Shown piece by piece: positions 26,973 through 35,930 of a DNA stretch of 64,000 bases. The stretch's first letter is position 1. Each line of letters opens with the position of its first letter. A program made the translations under genes and the position numbers. The notes under the pieces were generated by a model. It was given only the letters and a program-made list of their open reading frames with translations, was not told the DNA's origin and did not search any database. Location of the stretch: positions 154,308 through 218,307 of the forward strand of contig JAIXKI010000023.1 of the NCBI GenBank assembly GCA_026936105.1, read 5' to 3'. This DNA comes from Chitinophagales bacterium (GTDB lineage Bacteria; Bacteroidota; Bacteroidia; Chitinophagales; Chitinophagaceae).

Positions 26973-27009
26973 TAAAGATAATACCGATATTCCGGATTTC
27001 TAAATCCGG
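26973..27009 (-). promoter_or_regulatory. Promoter with operator-like palindrome at head of copper block
   Basis: On the minus strand TATCTTTA (26973-26980) is a -7 box, and a perfect inverted repeat CCGGATTT-CT-AAATCCGG (26992-27009) lies just upstream, where a -33 element would be. This is a good place for a metal-responsive regulator to bind. The palindrome could instead be a weak hairpin behind the porin gene. Confidence 0.5.
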
Positions 27010-27034
27010 CTGTTTCTAACGGGAGACCAGGTGT

Positions 27035-29056
27035 TTAATTAACAAAACTCCAATAAATTCCCAGCCTGATCTGCAGGCCGGGGTATGCATAACCCGGGGC
27101 GGCAAGATTATTATTGGTAAAAGTTCCCTTTTTACTGATCGTATTCAGGTTTTCCAACCGTACAAAAGCTTTGAAAGGCCTGATGCGGAAATGAAGATAA
27201 AGGTCAACGTCCGGCGTTTTATTATTGATGCGGATGCTGTCCTGGGTAAAGAATTGTCCCAAAGCCGGAGAATAACCATCCGCTTTATAAGGTGTATGAT
27301 ACCTGATCTCGGTTCCGAAAGCAAGGTCCAGGTTTTTGAAACCAAGATTTCCCTCATAGGCAATGCGGTTGCGGGTAAAGACGAGCGGCACATTGACCGG
27401 CGAATTGCCAATGACCTGCTGGAAATAAATATCGGCATGCCAGTTCCAGTGTTTGCCCAACCTGAGCGTTTTTTGCAAGGCTATCTGAAGAAGGTTGAAC
27501 AGGGCGCTCTGTTGTTGCAGTTTGTAATAATCCGTAATGTACGTATAGTTGGTCATCAGGTAATAATGACCGGACAAACGCATTTTGAACTCGGGCTGAA
27601 ATATGGATGCAAAGAACTGCGAGTTATTTTCTTTTTTAAAATCAATTCCCGAAGGCATCAGGTAAAAACTGCTCAGGCTGTCATAGATAAAAGAAGGCGT
27701 GCGGTTCACATTCTGAAAACCGATCTGCACATAACCGATCTTCTTTCCGGCATAGCGTTGCAAACTTCCATAAGCTTCATAATCTCCGGCATTCAATCCG
27801 GTAAAATATAATTTGCCGTTGGCTTCCACATCCCATTTCAGGTTCTTTGTCTTATTCCTGTATTCGGCATGGCCGAAAATATTGTAATAGGATCTGCTGC
27901 CTGATGTGAACACGCCATGCAGGTTTTGCACAGTGGCCCCAACCCTGAAAAACTGCTGCAGGTTTTTTTCATCCGGAAACTGGTAAATGGAAAAATCGTT
28001 TTGCAGGTTCTTCCACACATCGCGAAACAGTACGGTATCTCTCCTTCCGACGGAATAACCATAAGTGTCATGATAGTATGCGGAGTCCGGCATATAGGAA
28101 ACCGAACCGAAATTGGGCATGTCCTGGAAAGTGTACCGGTCAGAACTGTAACTGATCGTGTGTTCAAATCTCAGCCTGGGAAAAAACAACGGGATCACAG
28201 TGGAATCCGTTACCAGCGAATCTTTTCTTCCCAAATCATATTGCTGCCGCATCAGCGCCGTGAATTCATAATATTTATTTCCGGTAGTAATGGTAGTGGA
28301 AAAAAAATCACGGCCAAACTGCGGATCGCCTCCTATCACGGTAGGAATGTTGAAGCGGTCTTTGTATATGGGATCGTCCAGGTAATCCTGGTCCTGCATC
28401 ATGCCGCCGCTTTCTCCTGACTGAAGGTTATTGGCCAGGATGACAACATAATTATTGTACCGCTTCTTTTTGGATTGATACCAGGAAGTAAGAAGATAAT
28501 TATTGTGGTTGGATTTCTGATTTTTAAAAAATCCCGGCGAGTTGATCATCCGGTATTGAAACAAAGCATTCCAGTTGGGTTTGATATTACGGGTGTGAAG
28601 CAATTCAATGATCTGCTCCACCCTGCTGCCCAGCAGGTAATTCAGTTCCGAATAAGGCCGGGTGGTATTGAAAAACCTTGCTTTTTCCAACGGCCATTTA
28701 TAAATATCAAAAGAATGAAAGCCCGGGTCCCAGCCGGCATTGAAATGAGGAGAGAATAAAATTGACTCCGATGCATTCCCTACATTTCCCAGGTAAACAT
28801 TGGTGGCAGGTATCGGGAAGCGCCTGGTGAAGTCGGTGATGGAAGAATCCAGTTTATAATTTCGTGCAGAGTCGAGATAACGAAAACTGATGGTAATGGA
28901 ATCTTCAAATTTATTGCGATGGCTCAGGCTGTCCGTCTGTCCGGTATTGCTCATCCGGCGCAGGCCCGGCCCTCCCCTGTCTCCTATATTCTGGATCTTA
29001 CGCAGCACAGGCGGCTGAGCTGATGCTGTCATAAAACCCATCAGCAATACGGCCAA
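27035..29056 (-). CDS. Putative porin (Porin_10 family)
   Basis: At least 673 residues of outer-membrane beta-barrel: repeated amphipathic strands, VEANGKLYFTGLNAGDYEAY, FVRLENLNTISKKG and a barrel-like C-terminus (RLGIYWSFVN). The family is common in Bacteroidota and of unknown substrate. The TTG start at 29056 gives a signal peptide without a positive N-region; the frame stays open to a TAA at 29095, and a CTG at 29092 would give LTILANKITYLLLAVLLMGF, a better signal sequence. No ATG exists upstream in frame. A perfect -7 box lies at 29119-29126. Confidence 0.75.
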   Translation of the reverse strand: MAVLLMGFMTASAQPPVLRKIQNIGDRGGPGLRRMSNTGQTDSLSHRNKFEDSITISFRYLDSARNYKLDSSITDFTRRFPIPATNVYLGNVGNASESILFSPHFNAGWDPGFHSFDIYKWPLEKARFFNTTRPYSELNYLLGSRVEQIIELLHTRNIKPNWNALFQYRMINSPGFFKNQKSNHNNYLLTSWYQSKKKRYNNYVVILANNLQSGESGGMMQDQDYLDDPIYKDRFNIPTVIGGDPQFGRDFFSTTITTGNKYYEFTALMRQQYDLGRKDSLVTDSTVIPLFFPRLRFEHTISYSSDRYTFQDMPNFGSVSYMPDSAYYHDTYGYSVGRRDTVLFRDVWKNLQNDFSIYQFPDEKNLQQFFRVGATVQNLHGVFTSGSRSYYNIFGHAEYRNKTKNLKWDVEANGKLYFTGLNAGDYEAYGSLQRYAGKKIGYVQIGFQNVNRTPSFIYDSLSSFYLMPSGIDFKKENNSQFFASIFQPEFKMRLSGHYYLMTNYTYITDYYKLQQQSALFNLLQIALQKTLRLGKHWNWHADIYFQQVIGNSPVNVPLVFTRNRIAYEGNLGFKNLDLAFGTEIRYHTPYKADGYSPALGQFFTQDSIRINNKTPDVDLYLHFRIRPFKAFVRLENLNTISKKGTFTNNNLAAPGYAYPGLQIRLGIYWSFVN

Positions 29057-29118
29057 TAGCAGGTATGTGATTTTATTTGCCAGTATAGTCAGTTAAATGA
29101 TCATGCAAAATAGTGAGG

Positions 29119-29126
29119 CAAAAATA
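29119..29126 (-). promoter_or_regulatory. -7 box for the porin gene
   Basis: Minus-strand TATTTTTG. The predicted transcript start near 29112 leaves about 20 nt before the CTG at 29092, which favours the longer porin start. No clear TTTG was found at the -33 position. Confidence 0.45.
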
Positions 29127-29319
29127 CAATTACCGGACTCATTTTGTTAAATAGCTCTGTAAAGGCTCTGATGCAATGAAAACGGATCCTGTCAGGCAAT
29201 ATTAATTTATATTCGTCATGGCAAGGACCGGAAAGAAAGAAAGTTTAGATGCAATCAAAGAATACTCTGTCCGGCATAGCTTAAATCCGGTTTAAACAGG
29301 TAAAACAAAAAATCTGCAA

Positions 29320-30501
29320 ATGAAAAAATCCAGGATAGGATCCATTGATATCTTAAGAGCCGTCACCATGTACCTGATGGTCTTTGTGAACGACCTGCCA
29401 ACCGTAAAAGGAGTTCCTGCCTGGCTGGAACATGCACCTGCCGCAGCTGACGACATGGGGTTTTCCGATATCATCTTTCCTTCTTTTCTTTTTATTGTAG
29501 GCCTGTCCATTCCGTTTGCCATTGAAAACAGGCTGAAGAAAGGTGAATCACGCCGTTCCGTATTTCATCACATATTACTCCGTTCACTGGCATTGATCAT
29601 CATGGGCTTTTTCCATGTAAACCTGGAGAACTACAGCAAGACCGCATTTCTGCCATTGCCGTATTGGGAGATCATCATCACGGCCGCTTTCTTCCTTATA
29701 TGGATGGACTACAAAGGTGAGAAAATGAAAAAGTGGAAAAACGCTTTGCAAATAACAGGTGTGGTTTTGCTGGCGCTGATGGCGGTCATTTACAAAGGCG
29801 ATTCTACTGACGGGCCTGTATGGATGACTACACAATGGTGGGGCATACTCGGGCTGATCGGATGGGCTTACCTTCTTTGTGCAACCATTCTTTTGTATGC
29901 AGGAGAAAAACTCAGCATCATAACCGGCTCACTGATCTTTTTTATTTTCTTCAATGCCGCATCCATGCAGGGATGGATAGATTTTTTATATCCTGTCACT
30001 CATTACGGAATACTTGACCTGGGCAATGCTTCCAACTCCACATTGGTGATGTCGGGAGTGATGATCTCGGCTCTGTACCGGAAGCATCCGCAGGCATTTC
30101 AAAAAAATGCGCTCCTGTTTTTAGGCATTGCAGTTCTTTTCCTTGCCTTCGGATTTGCCACCCGTCCTTTGTGGGGCATTTCAAAGATCAGGGCCACACC
30201 GTCATGGACCACCATCACCGCTGCCATCAGCATGGCGGCATTTGTGATACTCATTTTTCTTGTTGACAAAAAAGATCACGACAATTGGTTCCGTATCTTA
30301 AAACCTGCCGGCACCAGTACGCTTACCTGCTACCTGCTTCCTTATTTTCATGTAGCTGTTTTTATTTCCCTGCTGCATTTAAGATTGCCTGTTTACCTGA
30401 GAACGGGAGTCGTTGGTATTTTAAAAAGCCTTGTCTTTGCATTGATCATTGTACTGATAACAGGCTGGCTGGAGAAAAAGAAGATCAGGTTGAAAATATA
30501 A
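29320..30501 (+). CDS. HGSNAT/DUF5009-type membrane acyltransferase
   Basis: 393 residues with about 10-11 predicted membrane segments. The N-terminal SIDILRAVTMYLMVFVND and SDIIFPSFLFIVGLSIPFA (with the Asp-containing loop) match the heparan-alpha-glucosaminide N-acetyltransferase / DUF5009 group. Those proteins carry acyl groups across the membrane to sugars. Substrate here unknown; no glycan genes are adjacent. It diverges from the porin gene and stands alone. Confidence 0.82.
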   Translation: MKKSRIGSIDILRAVTMYLMVFVNDLPTVKGVPAWLEHAPAAADDMGFSDIIFPSFLFIVGLSIPFAIENRLKKGESRRSVFHHILLRSLALIIMGFFHVNLENYSKTAFLPLPYWEIIITAAFFLIWMDYKGEKMKKWKNALQITGVVLLALMAVIYKGDSTDGPVWMTTQWWGILGLIGWAYLLCATILLYAGEKLSIITGSLIFFIFFNAASMQGWIDFLYPVTHYGILDLGNASNSTLVMSGVMISALYRKHPQAFQKNALLFLGIAVLFLAFGFATRPLWGISKIRATPSWTTITAAISMAAFVILIFLVDKKDHDNWFRILKPAGTSTLTCYLLPYFHVAVFISLLHLRLPVYLRTGVVGILKSLVFALIIVLITGWLEKKKIRLKI

Positions 30502-30625
30502 GTTCAATAAATACGGATGGGGTTATCAAAACTTGTCCATAGATGATTTCATGCTTGAAAATTTATTTTATCGTTTTAAACGATTTGATGGAGATGCTGG
30601 ACAGCTTACCCCTCAAAGCTGAATT

Positions 30626-31456
30626 TTAAATCGCTTCTATCAATCCTTTGAAGATCGCCGCAAATTTCGGCTCGGCAACTTTGGCAGCCTGCAGCACTTC
30701 TTCATGTGATATGGTAATGGTTTCTTCACTCAGCCCGAGGTCGGTGATCACACTCATGGCAAAGACGTGCATGCCCATGTGGTTGGCAACAATGGATTCC
30801 TGTACCGTACTCATGCCTACCGCATCACCGCCCAGGATATGTATCATCCTGTACTCTGCCCTGGTTTCAAAGGTTGGGCCCGTTACCGCATAATACACTC
30901 CTTCCTTCGCATCTATGTTCAGCTTTGCCGCCACTTCTTTCGCTTTGGCAATAAGATATTTTTTATACGGCTCGCTCATGTCAGGAAAACGGGGGCCCAG
31001 CTCATCCGGGTTTTTTCCTATCAGCGGGTTAGCCGTATCCATGCTGATATGATCCCTGATGATCATCAGGTCGCCGATCTTTAATGAAGGATTCACTCCG
31101 CCGGCTGCATTGGATAATAATAAAATTTGCACGCCCATCAGTTTCATTACCCGTATCGGGAAAACCACTTCCGCAGCGCTGTATCCTTCATAAAAATGAA
31201 AACGCCCTGCCATGGCCACTATTCTTTTGCCGGCTAGTTTTCCAAAGATGAGTTTTCCTTTGTGACCCTCAACCGTTGACACAGGAAAATGCGGAATGTC
31301 GTGGTAGTCTATTTCCTTTTCCACTTCGATGGCGTTGACAAAGTTTCCCAGCCCGCTGCCTAACACAACACCGACCTGAGGTTTATGATCATATTGCTTT
31401 TGTAAAAATTCTGCTGCCTCTTTTAATTGCGCCATCATTTCCATAGTAAAAATCAT
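30626..31456 (-). CDS. punA: Purine-nucleoside phosphorylase
   Basis: About 276 residues from the ATG at 31456 (alternatives at 31444 and 31438). Trimeric PNP type: GVVLGSGLGNF phosphate loop, LLLSNAAGGVNPSL, the substrate-site TGPTFETRAEYRM and GMSTVQESIVANHMG, and AMSVITDLG. It phosphorolyses inosine/guanosine-type nucleosides for purine salvage. A perfect -7 box TATATTTG lies 8 nt upstream of 31456, so longer versions from 31516 are ruled out and the mRNA may be leaderless. Converges with the acyltransferase gene. Confidence 0.92.
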   Translation of the reverse strand: MIFTMEMMAQLKEAAEFLQKQYDHKPQVGVVLGSGLGNFVNAIEVEKEIDYHDIPHFPVSTVEGHKGKLIFGKLAGKRIVAMAGRFHFYEGYSAAEVVFPIRVMKLMGVQILLLSNAAGGVNPSLKIGDLMIIRDHISMDTANPLIGKNPDELGPRFPDMSEPYKKYLIAKAKEVAAKLNIDAKEGVYYAVTGPTFETRAEYRMIHILGGDAVGMSTVQESIVANHMGMHVFAMSVITDLGLSEETITISHEEVLQAAKVAEPKFAAIFKGLIEAI

Positions 31457-31464
31457 TGGGGCGG

Positions 31465-31472
31465 CAAATATA
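31465..31472 (-). promoter_or_regulatory. -7 box for purine-nucleoside phosphorylase
   Basis: Minus-strand TATATTTG, a perfect TAnnTTTG, ending 8 nt before the ATG at 31456. Confidence 0.5.
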
Positions 31473-31533
31473 ATCTTTGTTAGCCACGAACTACATGAAT
31501 GGGCACGAATGGACATAAAAAATATTGGCTAAA

Positions 31534-31590
31534 GATTACACAGATGAACGCAGATCAAGAAAACATATTTCTGTGCAAATCCGTGTAACC
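31534..31590. repeat. Intergenic imperfect inverted repeat of Bacteroidota type
   Basis: GATTACACAGAT (31534-31545) pairs with ATCCGTGTAACC (31579-31590), with partly matching inner segments (ACGCAGAT versus ATTTCTGTG). Just upstream are short ACGAAC/ACGAAT repeats. Such sequences recur between genes in many Bacteroidota genomes. It lies between the PNP start and the lipoprotein stop. Confidence 0.5.
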
Positions 31591-31600
31591 TGTGGCAGCC

Positions 31601-32407
31601 TCAATAACTATACCTGTAAAAATCGCAGAACTCTTCATCGCATAAAAGTTTTTGAAGAACGGGGTCTTTCAGCACCTCAATATAATCCATCCATTTACCA
31701 TTTATTTTTATTTTACGATAGATCAACCGTATGCCCTGGCTGTAATCCACCCACCAGAAAACATGACTGGTGTATAAAGGCTGTATGGGATCGCCGTCCG
31801 GTTTGTGCCAGCCATAGATCGCCACCCTGTCAGGCCTGGGGTCTCTTGAAATCTTTCCGCTGATGACGACATCTTTCTGAATGCCGGCGATCAGCCCTTT
31901 CCTGCCCCGCCGCTGACCTTCAATGATCAGATAATGCTGCCACATGGTGGGCGTGCTATCCCGAAAGGCATACATGGGCACCGGTTCTAATTTTACTTTT
32001 GCCGCTTTATAAATATCATCCACCATTTTCCTGGTTGGTAAAAAACATTGAAAACTGTCGGCAATCAGTTGTGCCGCTTTTGGTGTGATATTGACCCTTG
32101 CCCAGTCCTTATCCGTTCCTACACTTAAATAATCCGGCGCTGCATAATAAGTAGCTTTAATTTTTTTTCCGGTTGAAGAATCTATGACGGAAACATGAAT
32201 GGCCACAAATTTTTTCAGGAAAGAAGGAACATTTCCTGCCAACACTTCCCTGAGCACAAATGAATCCCTTGCCTGCCATTTCATGGCAAATGCTTCGTGA
32301 TAAAATGCATTGCCGGTCAGAAAAGAACTGCGCTCCGGCCCATGTATTTTTTTGACGGAAGTGCAGGAAAGAAATAACATGCATAAAAAAGCGGAGAGGA
32401 ATTTCAT
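31601..32407 (-). CDS. Lipoprotein of unknown function
   Basis: 268 residues; signal MKFLSAFLCMLFLSC with lipobox Cys15. The mature part contains VNITPKAAQLIADSFQCFLP, YLIIEGQRRGRKG and VFWWVDYSQGIRLIYRKIKI, with no catalytic motif that I recognise. The closing YIEVLKDPVLQKLLCDEEFC region suggests a folded, possibly cysteine-linked C-terminus. Stand-alone gene, diverging from sucC. Function not assignable. Confidence 0.7.
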   Translation of the reverse strand: MKFLSAFLCMLFLSCTSVKKIHGPERSSFLTGNAFYHEAFAMKWQARDSFVLREVLAGNVPSFLKKFVAIHVSVIDSSTGKKIKATYYAAPDYLSVGTDKDWARVNITPKAAQLIADSFQCFLPTRKMVDDIYKAAKVKLEPVPMYAFRDSTPTMWQHYLIIEGQRRGRKGLIAGIQKDVVISGKISRDPRPDRVAIYGWHKPDGDPIQPLYTSHVFWWVDYSQGIRLIYRKIKINGKWMDYIEVLKDPVLQKLLCDEEFCDFYRYSY

Positions 32408-32587
32408 TAGAGAAAGTTAGTTAAATCGGGTGATACGCATGCAGGTAAATAATGAACGCCGTTACAAATACAAGATATAAGATCAACTGTGATTTGCATA
32501 AACCGCCCGGATCATAAATAAACGGGCAGCGTACAGAACGATGACAGAAGTAACCGGGCCGGTTCAAAAAATTATTCACCATTCACC

Positions 32588-32615
32588 TTTGACAGTGCAC
32601 TAATCTTTATCTTCG
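32588..32615 (+). promoter_or_regulatory. Candidate promoter of sucC
   Basis: TTTG at 32588-32591, 16 nt, TATCTTCG at 32608-32615 (one mismatch to TAnnTTTG). The start codon is 14 nt downstream. Confidence 0.4.
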
Positions 32616-32629
32616 CAAAAATTTTTAAG

Positions 32630-33841
32630 ATGAATCTTCACGAATACCAGGCCAAGGAATTATTGAAGAAATACAATGTGCCGGTGCAGGATGGTTTTGC
32701 CTGCAGCACGGTGCATGAAGCCGAAGATGCTTACCGCCAGATCAAAGCTTTGTACGGAAGCAATTTTGCCGTAGTGAAAGCACAGATACATGCCGGCGGC
32801 AGGGGAAAAGGAACGATCAAAGAGAACGGCATCAACGGAGTGAAAGTGGGAAAGTCTCTTGAAGACATCCAGGATATTGCCAAGAAAATTTTAGGCGGCA
32901 CATTGGTGACCAAGCAAACAGGTCCTCACGGGAAAGTGGTGAACAAGATACTGGTGGCACAGGATATGTATTATGACGGGCCGCATGAAAGAAAAGAATT
33001 TTATTTATCCGTTTTGCTGGACCGCAGCAACGGCCAGAACGTGATCATGTACAGCACCGAAGGTGGAATGAACATTGAAGATGTGGCTCATGACACTCCT
33101 GAAAAGATCTTTAAAGAATGGGTGCATCCTTCCGGCGGGTTGTTGCCCTTCCAGGCAAGGAAGATCGCCTTCAACCTGGGCCTGAGCGGCGATGCATTCA
33201 AGAACTGCGTGAAGTTTGTCACCAACCTGTACAATGCTTATATCGGGTTGGATTGTTCGATGGTGGAAATAAATCCGTTGTTCAAAGCGGCAGACGATAA
33301 GATCGTGGCAGTGGACTGCAAAATGAAATTAGATGACAATGCACTGGTGCGTCATTCCGACCTTACTTCACTGAGAGATACAACGGAAGAAGATCCCACC
33401 GAAGTGGAAGCGGGAAAATACAACCTGAACTTTGTGAAGCTGGATGGCAATGTAGGCTGCATGGTGAACGGCGCCGGCCTTGCCATGGCCACAATGGATA
33501 TGATCAAACTAAGCGGAGGCGAACCGGCAAACTTCCTTGATGTGGGCGGCACTGCCAATGCACAAACCGTGGAAGCGGGTTTCAAGATCATTTTGAAAGA
33601 CCCGAATGTAAAAGCTATCCTCATTAATATTTTCGGAGGCATCGTACGGTGCGACCGTGTGGCACAGGGAGTGATTGATGCTTATAAGAATCTCGGCAAT
33701 ATCAATATCCCGATCATTGTGCGTTTGCAGGGCACCAATGCCGAAGAAGCCAAGAAACTCATTGATGAAAGCGGGTTGAAAGTGGAATCTGCGATCTTGC
33801 TGAGTGAAGCAGCTTCGCTGGTGAAGAAAGCGGTGGCGTAG
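32630..33841 (+). CDS. sucC: Succinyl-CoA synthetase beta subunit, ADP-forming
   Basis: A 403-residue TCA-cycle enzyme subunit. N-terminal [20 protein letters not shown], the ATP-grasp loop [13 protein letters not shown], metal-site [36 protein letters not shown] and the nucleotide/CoA-site [16 protein letters not shown]. With SucD it makes succinate, CoA and ATP. sucD is not adjacent, which is common in Bacteroidota. Length is slightly above the E. coli protein (388) but usual for this phylum. Confidence 0.96.
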   Translation: MNLHEYQAKELLKKYNVPVQDGFACSTVHEAEDAYRQIKALYGSNFAVVKAQIHAGGRGKGTIKENGINGVKVGKSLEDIQDIAKKILGGTLVTKQTGPHGKVVNKILVAQDMYYDGPHERKEFYLSVLLDRSNGQNVIMYSTEGGMNIEDVAHDTPEKIFKEWVHPSGGLLPFQARKIAFNLGLSGDAFKNCVKFVTNLYNAYIGLDCSMVEINPLFKAADDKIVAVDCKMKLDDNALVRHSDLTSLRDTTEEDPTEVEAGKYNLNFVKLDGNVGCMVNGAGLAMATMDMIKLSGGEPANFLDVGGTANAQTVEAGFKIILKDPNVKAILINIFGGIVRCDRVAQGVIDAYKNLGNINIPIIVRLQGTNAEEAKKLIDESGLKVESAILLSEAASLVKKAVA

Positions 33842-33960
33842 AGGAGGGAAGAAGGTTAAGATTTAGGTTGGGGATGTTGAAATGAAGTATATCCTGCAAT
33901 AGGTTCACATTATTTTTATTCTCAAAACTTTTTGCCGGAATACAGGTTCTGACTTTTAGC

Positions 33961-34002
33961 TTTTGATTTTTGATTTTTGGTTTTTGGTTTTTGGTTTTTG
34001 AA
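33961..34002 (+). repeat. Tandem 7-bp repeat, TTTTG(A/G)T
   Basis: Six consecutive 7-bp units (TTTTGAT twice, TTTTGGT three times, then TTTTGAA) in the intergenic region between sucC and the SDR-like gene. Each unit carries a TTTG, the -33 promoter word, so copy-number change could alter expression of the next gene. Confidence 0.7.
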
Positions 34003-34009
34003 CATTGAT

Positions 34010-34028
34010 CCTGCCTGCGGCAGGCAGG
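34010..34028. repeat. GC-rich intergenic palindrome
   Basis: CCTGCCTGC-G-GCAGGCAGG, a 9-bp perfect inverted repeat in an otherwise T-rich stretch. This palindrome type is frequent between Bacteroidota genes; it may act as a transcript-end hairpin for sucC. Confidence 0.7.
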
Positions 34029-34065
34029 TTTTGAATTTTTACTTTTTATTTTTGAATCCCCTCTC

Positions 34066-34722
34066 ATGTCAAAGACGGCAACTTTGGTCGGGGCTTCCGG
34101 GTTGATCGGCAGCCATCTTTTGCAACTGCTTCTTGACGATCCTTATTTTGATACGGTAAAAATTCTTGTACGCAGGTCCCTGCCGCTCACTCATCCTAAA
34201 CTGGAAAGAAAACTGGTTGACTTCAACGACAATGATTCATTGCTTGTGGCCATTGATAACAGTGATGTGTTGTTCTGCACAGTAGGCACCACTCAGAAAA
34301 AAGTAAAAGGAGATAAAGATGCTTACCGCAAAGTGGATTTTGACATTCCGGTGAAGATGGCCCGGTTTTGTAAGCTTACAGGCTGCGAAACATTCATCCT
34401 CGTTTCCGCCGTAGGAGCCGACAGCCGTTCAAAAAATTTTTATCTGAAACTGAAAGGCGAAGCGGAAGAAGCAGTGAGAACAGCAGGAATCGGCTCCGTT
34501 TATTTCATGAGGCCTTCGGTTTTACTCGGTAAAAGAATAGAATCCCGTCTGGGTGAAAGGATATTTACTCCTCTTGCGAGAATATTTTCCTTTTTACTTC
34601 CTTCAAAATACAAGCCTGTACAGGCAAATGTTGTCGCCAAAGCAATGGTAGCTGCTGCAAAGAAAGCCGATGAGGGAGTGCATGTGTGGGAATACAGGGA
34701 GATGAGGGAGGAGGCCGGCTGA
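34066..34722 (+). CDS. NAD(P)-binding Rossmann-fold (atypical SDR) protein
   Basis: 218 residues. N-terminal TATLVGASGLIGSHLL is the GxxGxxG dinucleotide-binding turn; DVLFCTVGTT and ETFILVSAVGADSRS follow the NAD(P)H-binding / HTATIP2-like atypical SDR pattern, with YLKLKGEAEEAV supplying the Tyr-x-x-x-Lys-like pair. Probably a cytosolic oxidoreductase or redox sensor; substrate unknown. A -7 box TATTTTTG at 34047-34054 precedes it by 11 nt. Confidence 0.8.
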   Translation: MSKTATLVGASGLIGSHLLQLLLDDPYFDTVKILVRRSLPLTHPKLERKLVDFNDNDSLLVAIDNSDVLFCTVGTTQKKVKGDKDAYRKVDFDIPVKMARFCKLTGCETFILVSAVGADSRSKNFYLKLKGEAEEAVRTAGIGSVYFMRPSVLLGKRIESRLGERIFTPLARIFSFLLPSKYKPVQANVVAKAMVAAAKKADEGVHVWEYREMREEAG

Positions 34723-34814
34723 TAGGATCTTTCCATAAAATTTTGTATGCCTGGCACTTCAATATTTTCTCCATAATACATCAAATAAATTTTTGTGTTA
34801 TAGTATAAACTTGC

Positions 34815-34845
34815 TTTGAACAGAAAATTTCAATTAGTAAATTTA
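34815..34845 (+). promoter_or_regulatory. Promoter of the resolvase-like gene pair
   Basis: TTTG at 34815-34818, 19 nt, TAAATTTA at 34838-34845 (last base differs from consensus). Predicted start near 34852, about 66 nt upstream of the first gene. Confidence 0.5.
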
Positions 34846-34917
34846 AGATCACCGGGCAGCTCATTTCAAGCATGACGGGTTACTGATTTTAATTTCATAA
34901 ATAAACCATTTCAGCAA

Positions 34918-35418
34918 ATGAAACAGGAAGACCGTAAAGCAGCCAAAGAGGTGATCAACAGGCTGAACAGTGGTGAATTTTATTGTGAATGCCCCTGCGG
35001 ATGCGGTGAAGAGATCAATCTGAAAGATGCGGGGCTCTTTTACCTGGATGATTTCACAGAAAAAGGAAAAGAAGCTTACAAAGGGTTACTCGATAGCCTG
35101 AAAGAGCAACGCCTGGAATTAAAGAAAAGGGCAAAGAACATGAAAGAAAAGCCGCAGGTGACGGCCAAGGCGGTCAACATCGGCTTTATCCTTGAACGCA
35201 TTGCTCCCGCCTTCAGTCATTTTCCGTTTTCCCATAATGATTGCCGCTCCCTGTTCGATCCCATAGACTATGTGATCTTTGAAGGGTTAAACAAAAGCGG
35301 AAAGGTCAGCAAGATCATTTTCACTGATATCAAAACAGGAGCTGCAAAACTGAACAAACATCAGAAAGATATTAAAACACTTATCCAGTGCAAAAATGTG
35401 GAATTTAAAATTTACTGA
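34918..35418 (+). CDS. Holliday-junction-resolvase-like endonuclease family protein, copy A
   Basis: 166 residues. Resembles the family described as endonuclease related to archaeal Holliday-junction resolvase (PF10107 type). An N-terminal Cys cluster ECPCGCGEEI is followed by a Lys-rich coiled coil (about residues 45-75) and the core SHNDCRSLFDPIDYVIFEG, then IIFTDIKTGAAKLNKHQ, where DPIDY and DIK stand for the D...(D/E)xK metal site (Asp replaces the usual Glu). Likely cytosolic nucleic-acid binder or nuclease. It is followed 2 bp later by a shorter, degenerate paralogue. Confidence 0.7.
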   Translation: MKQEDRKAAKEVINRLNSGEFYCECPCGCGEEINLKDAGLFYLDDFTEKGKEAYKGLLDSLKEQRLELKKRAKNMKEKPQVTAKAVNIGFILERIAPAFSHFPFSHNDCRSLFDPIDYVIFEGLNKSGKVSKIIFTDIKTGAAKLNKHQKDIKTLIQCKNVEFKIY

Positions 35419-35420
35419 AC

Positions 35421-35930
35421 ATGGCAACAGATAACCTCATAAAATTCTTTCAATTGCAGCGGCAGATATTTGGCGTATGCCCGCACTCAGGCAACCTTTT
35501 CCGGCTGAGCGATTGCAACATCTATGTAAAAAAGAAACCCAAACCCGATTGGATGCAGAAAATTCAGGAAGAACAGTCCAGATTAGACAAGGCTTCGGAA
35601 AGGCTGGATTCAAAAGAGGACGAGATCAAAGAAAAAGCCAGGGAAGCCGGAAGAAAGGAAGCGATCAAAGTCGTAAAAAAGATAGACACCATCTTCAATC
35701 CGCTCAGGCTAAATCCCGATGACAGCAAAGTGCTGTTTCATCCCGTTGACTTTATAGTATTCAACGGAATGAAAGCAGGTAAGATGAAAAACCTGATCCT
35801 GATGGATAAGGAAAAGAAAGTCGCAGGCGACAAGCAACTGCAACGAAGCATTGACAAAGTGGTGGATAAAGGGAATTATGAATGGATCACCCTGCGCATA
35901 GAAGAGAATGGCAATATCAGGGAGGAATAG
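35421..35930 (+). CDS. Holliday-junction-resolvase-like protein, copy B (degenerate active site)
   Basis: 169 residues; same layout as copy A, with a coiled coil EEQSRLDKASERLDSKEDEI, a core LFHPVDFIVFNGMKAGKMKN, then LILMDKEKKVAGDKQLQRSI. The (D/E)xK strand reads MDKEKK and the preceding acidic context is changed (HPVD), so catalytic competence is doubtful. Perhaps the non-catalytic partner of copy A. Its last 55 bases overlap the 3' end of the convergent AT-rich gene at 35876. Confidence 0.65.
   Translation: MATDNLIKFFQLQRQIFGVCPHSGNLFRLSDCNIYVKKKPKPDWMQKIQEEQSRLDKASERLDSKEDEIKEKAREAGRKEAIKVVKKIDTIFNPLRLNPDDSKVLFHPVDFIVFNGMKAGKMKNLILMDKEKKVAGDKQLQRSIDKVVDKGNYEWITLRIEENGNIREE

Noticed and set aside
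33961..34002. Repeats resembling a CRISPR array
   Set aside because: Units are 7 bp with no spacers; no cas genes anywhere in the window.
34918..35930. Resolvase-like pair as part of the AT-rich island
   Set aside because: Their base composition looks like the neighbouring chromosome and they have their own opposite-strand promoter.
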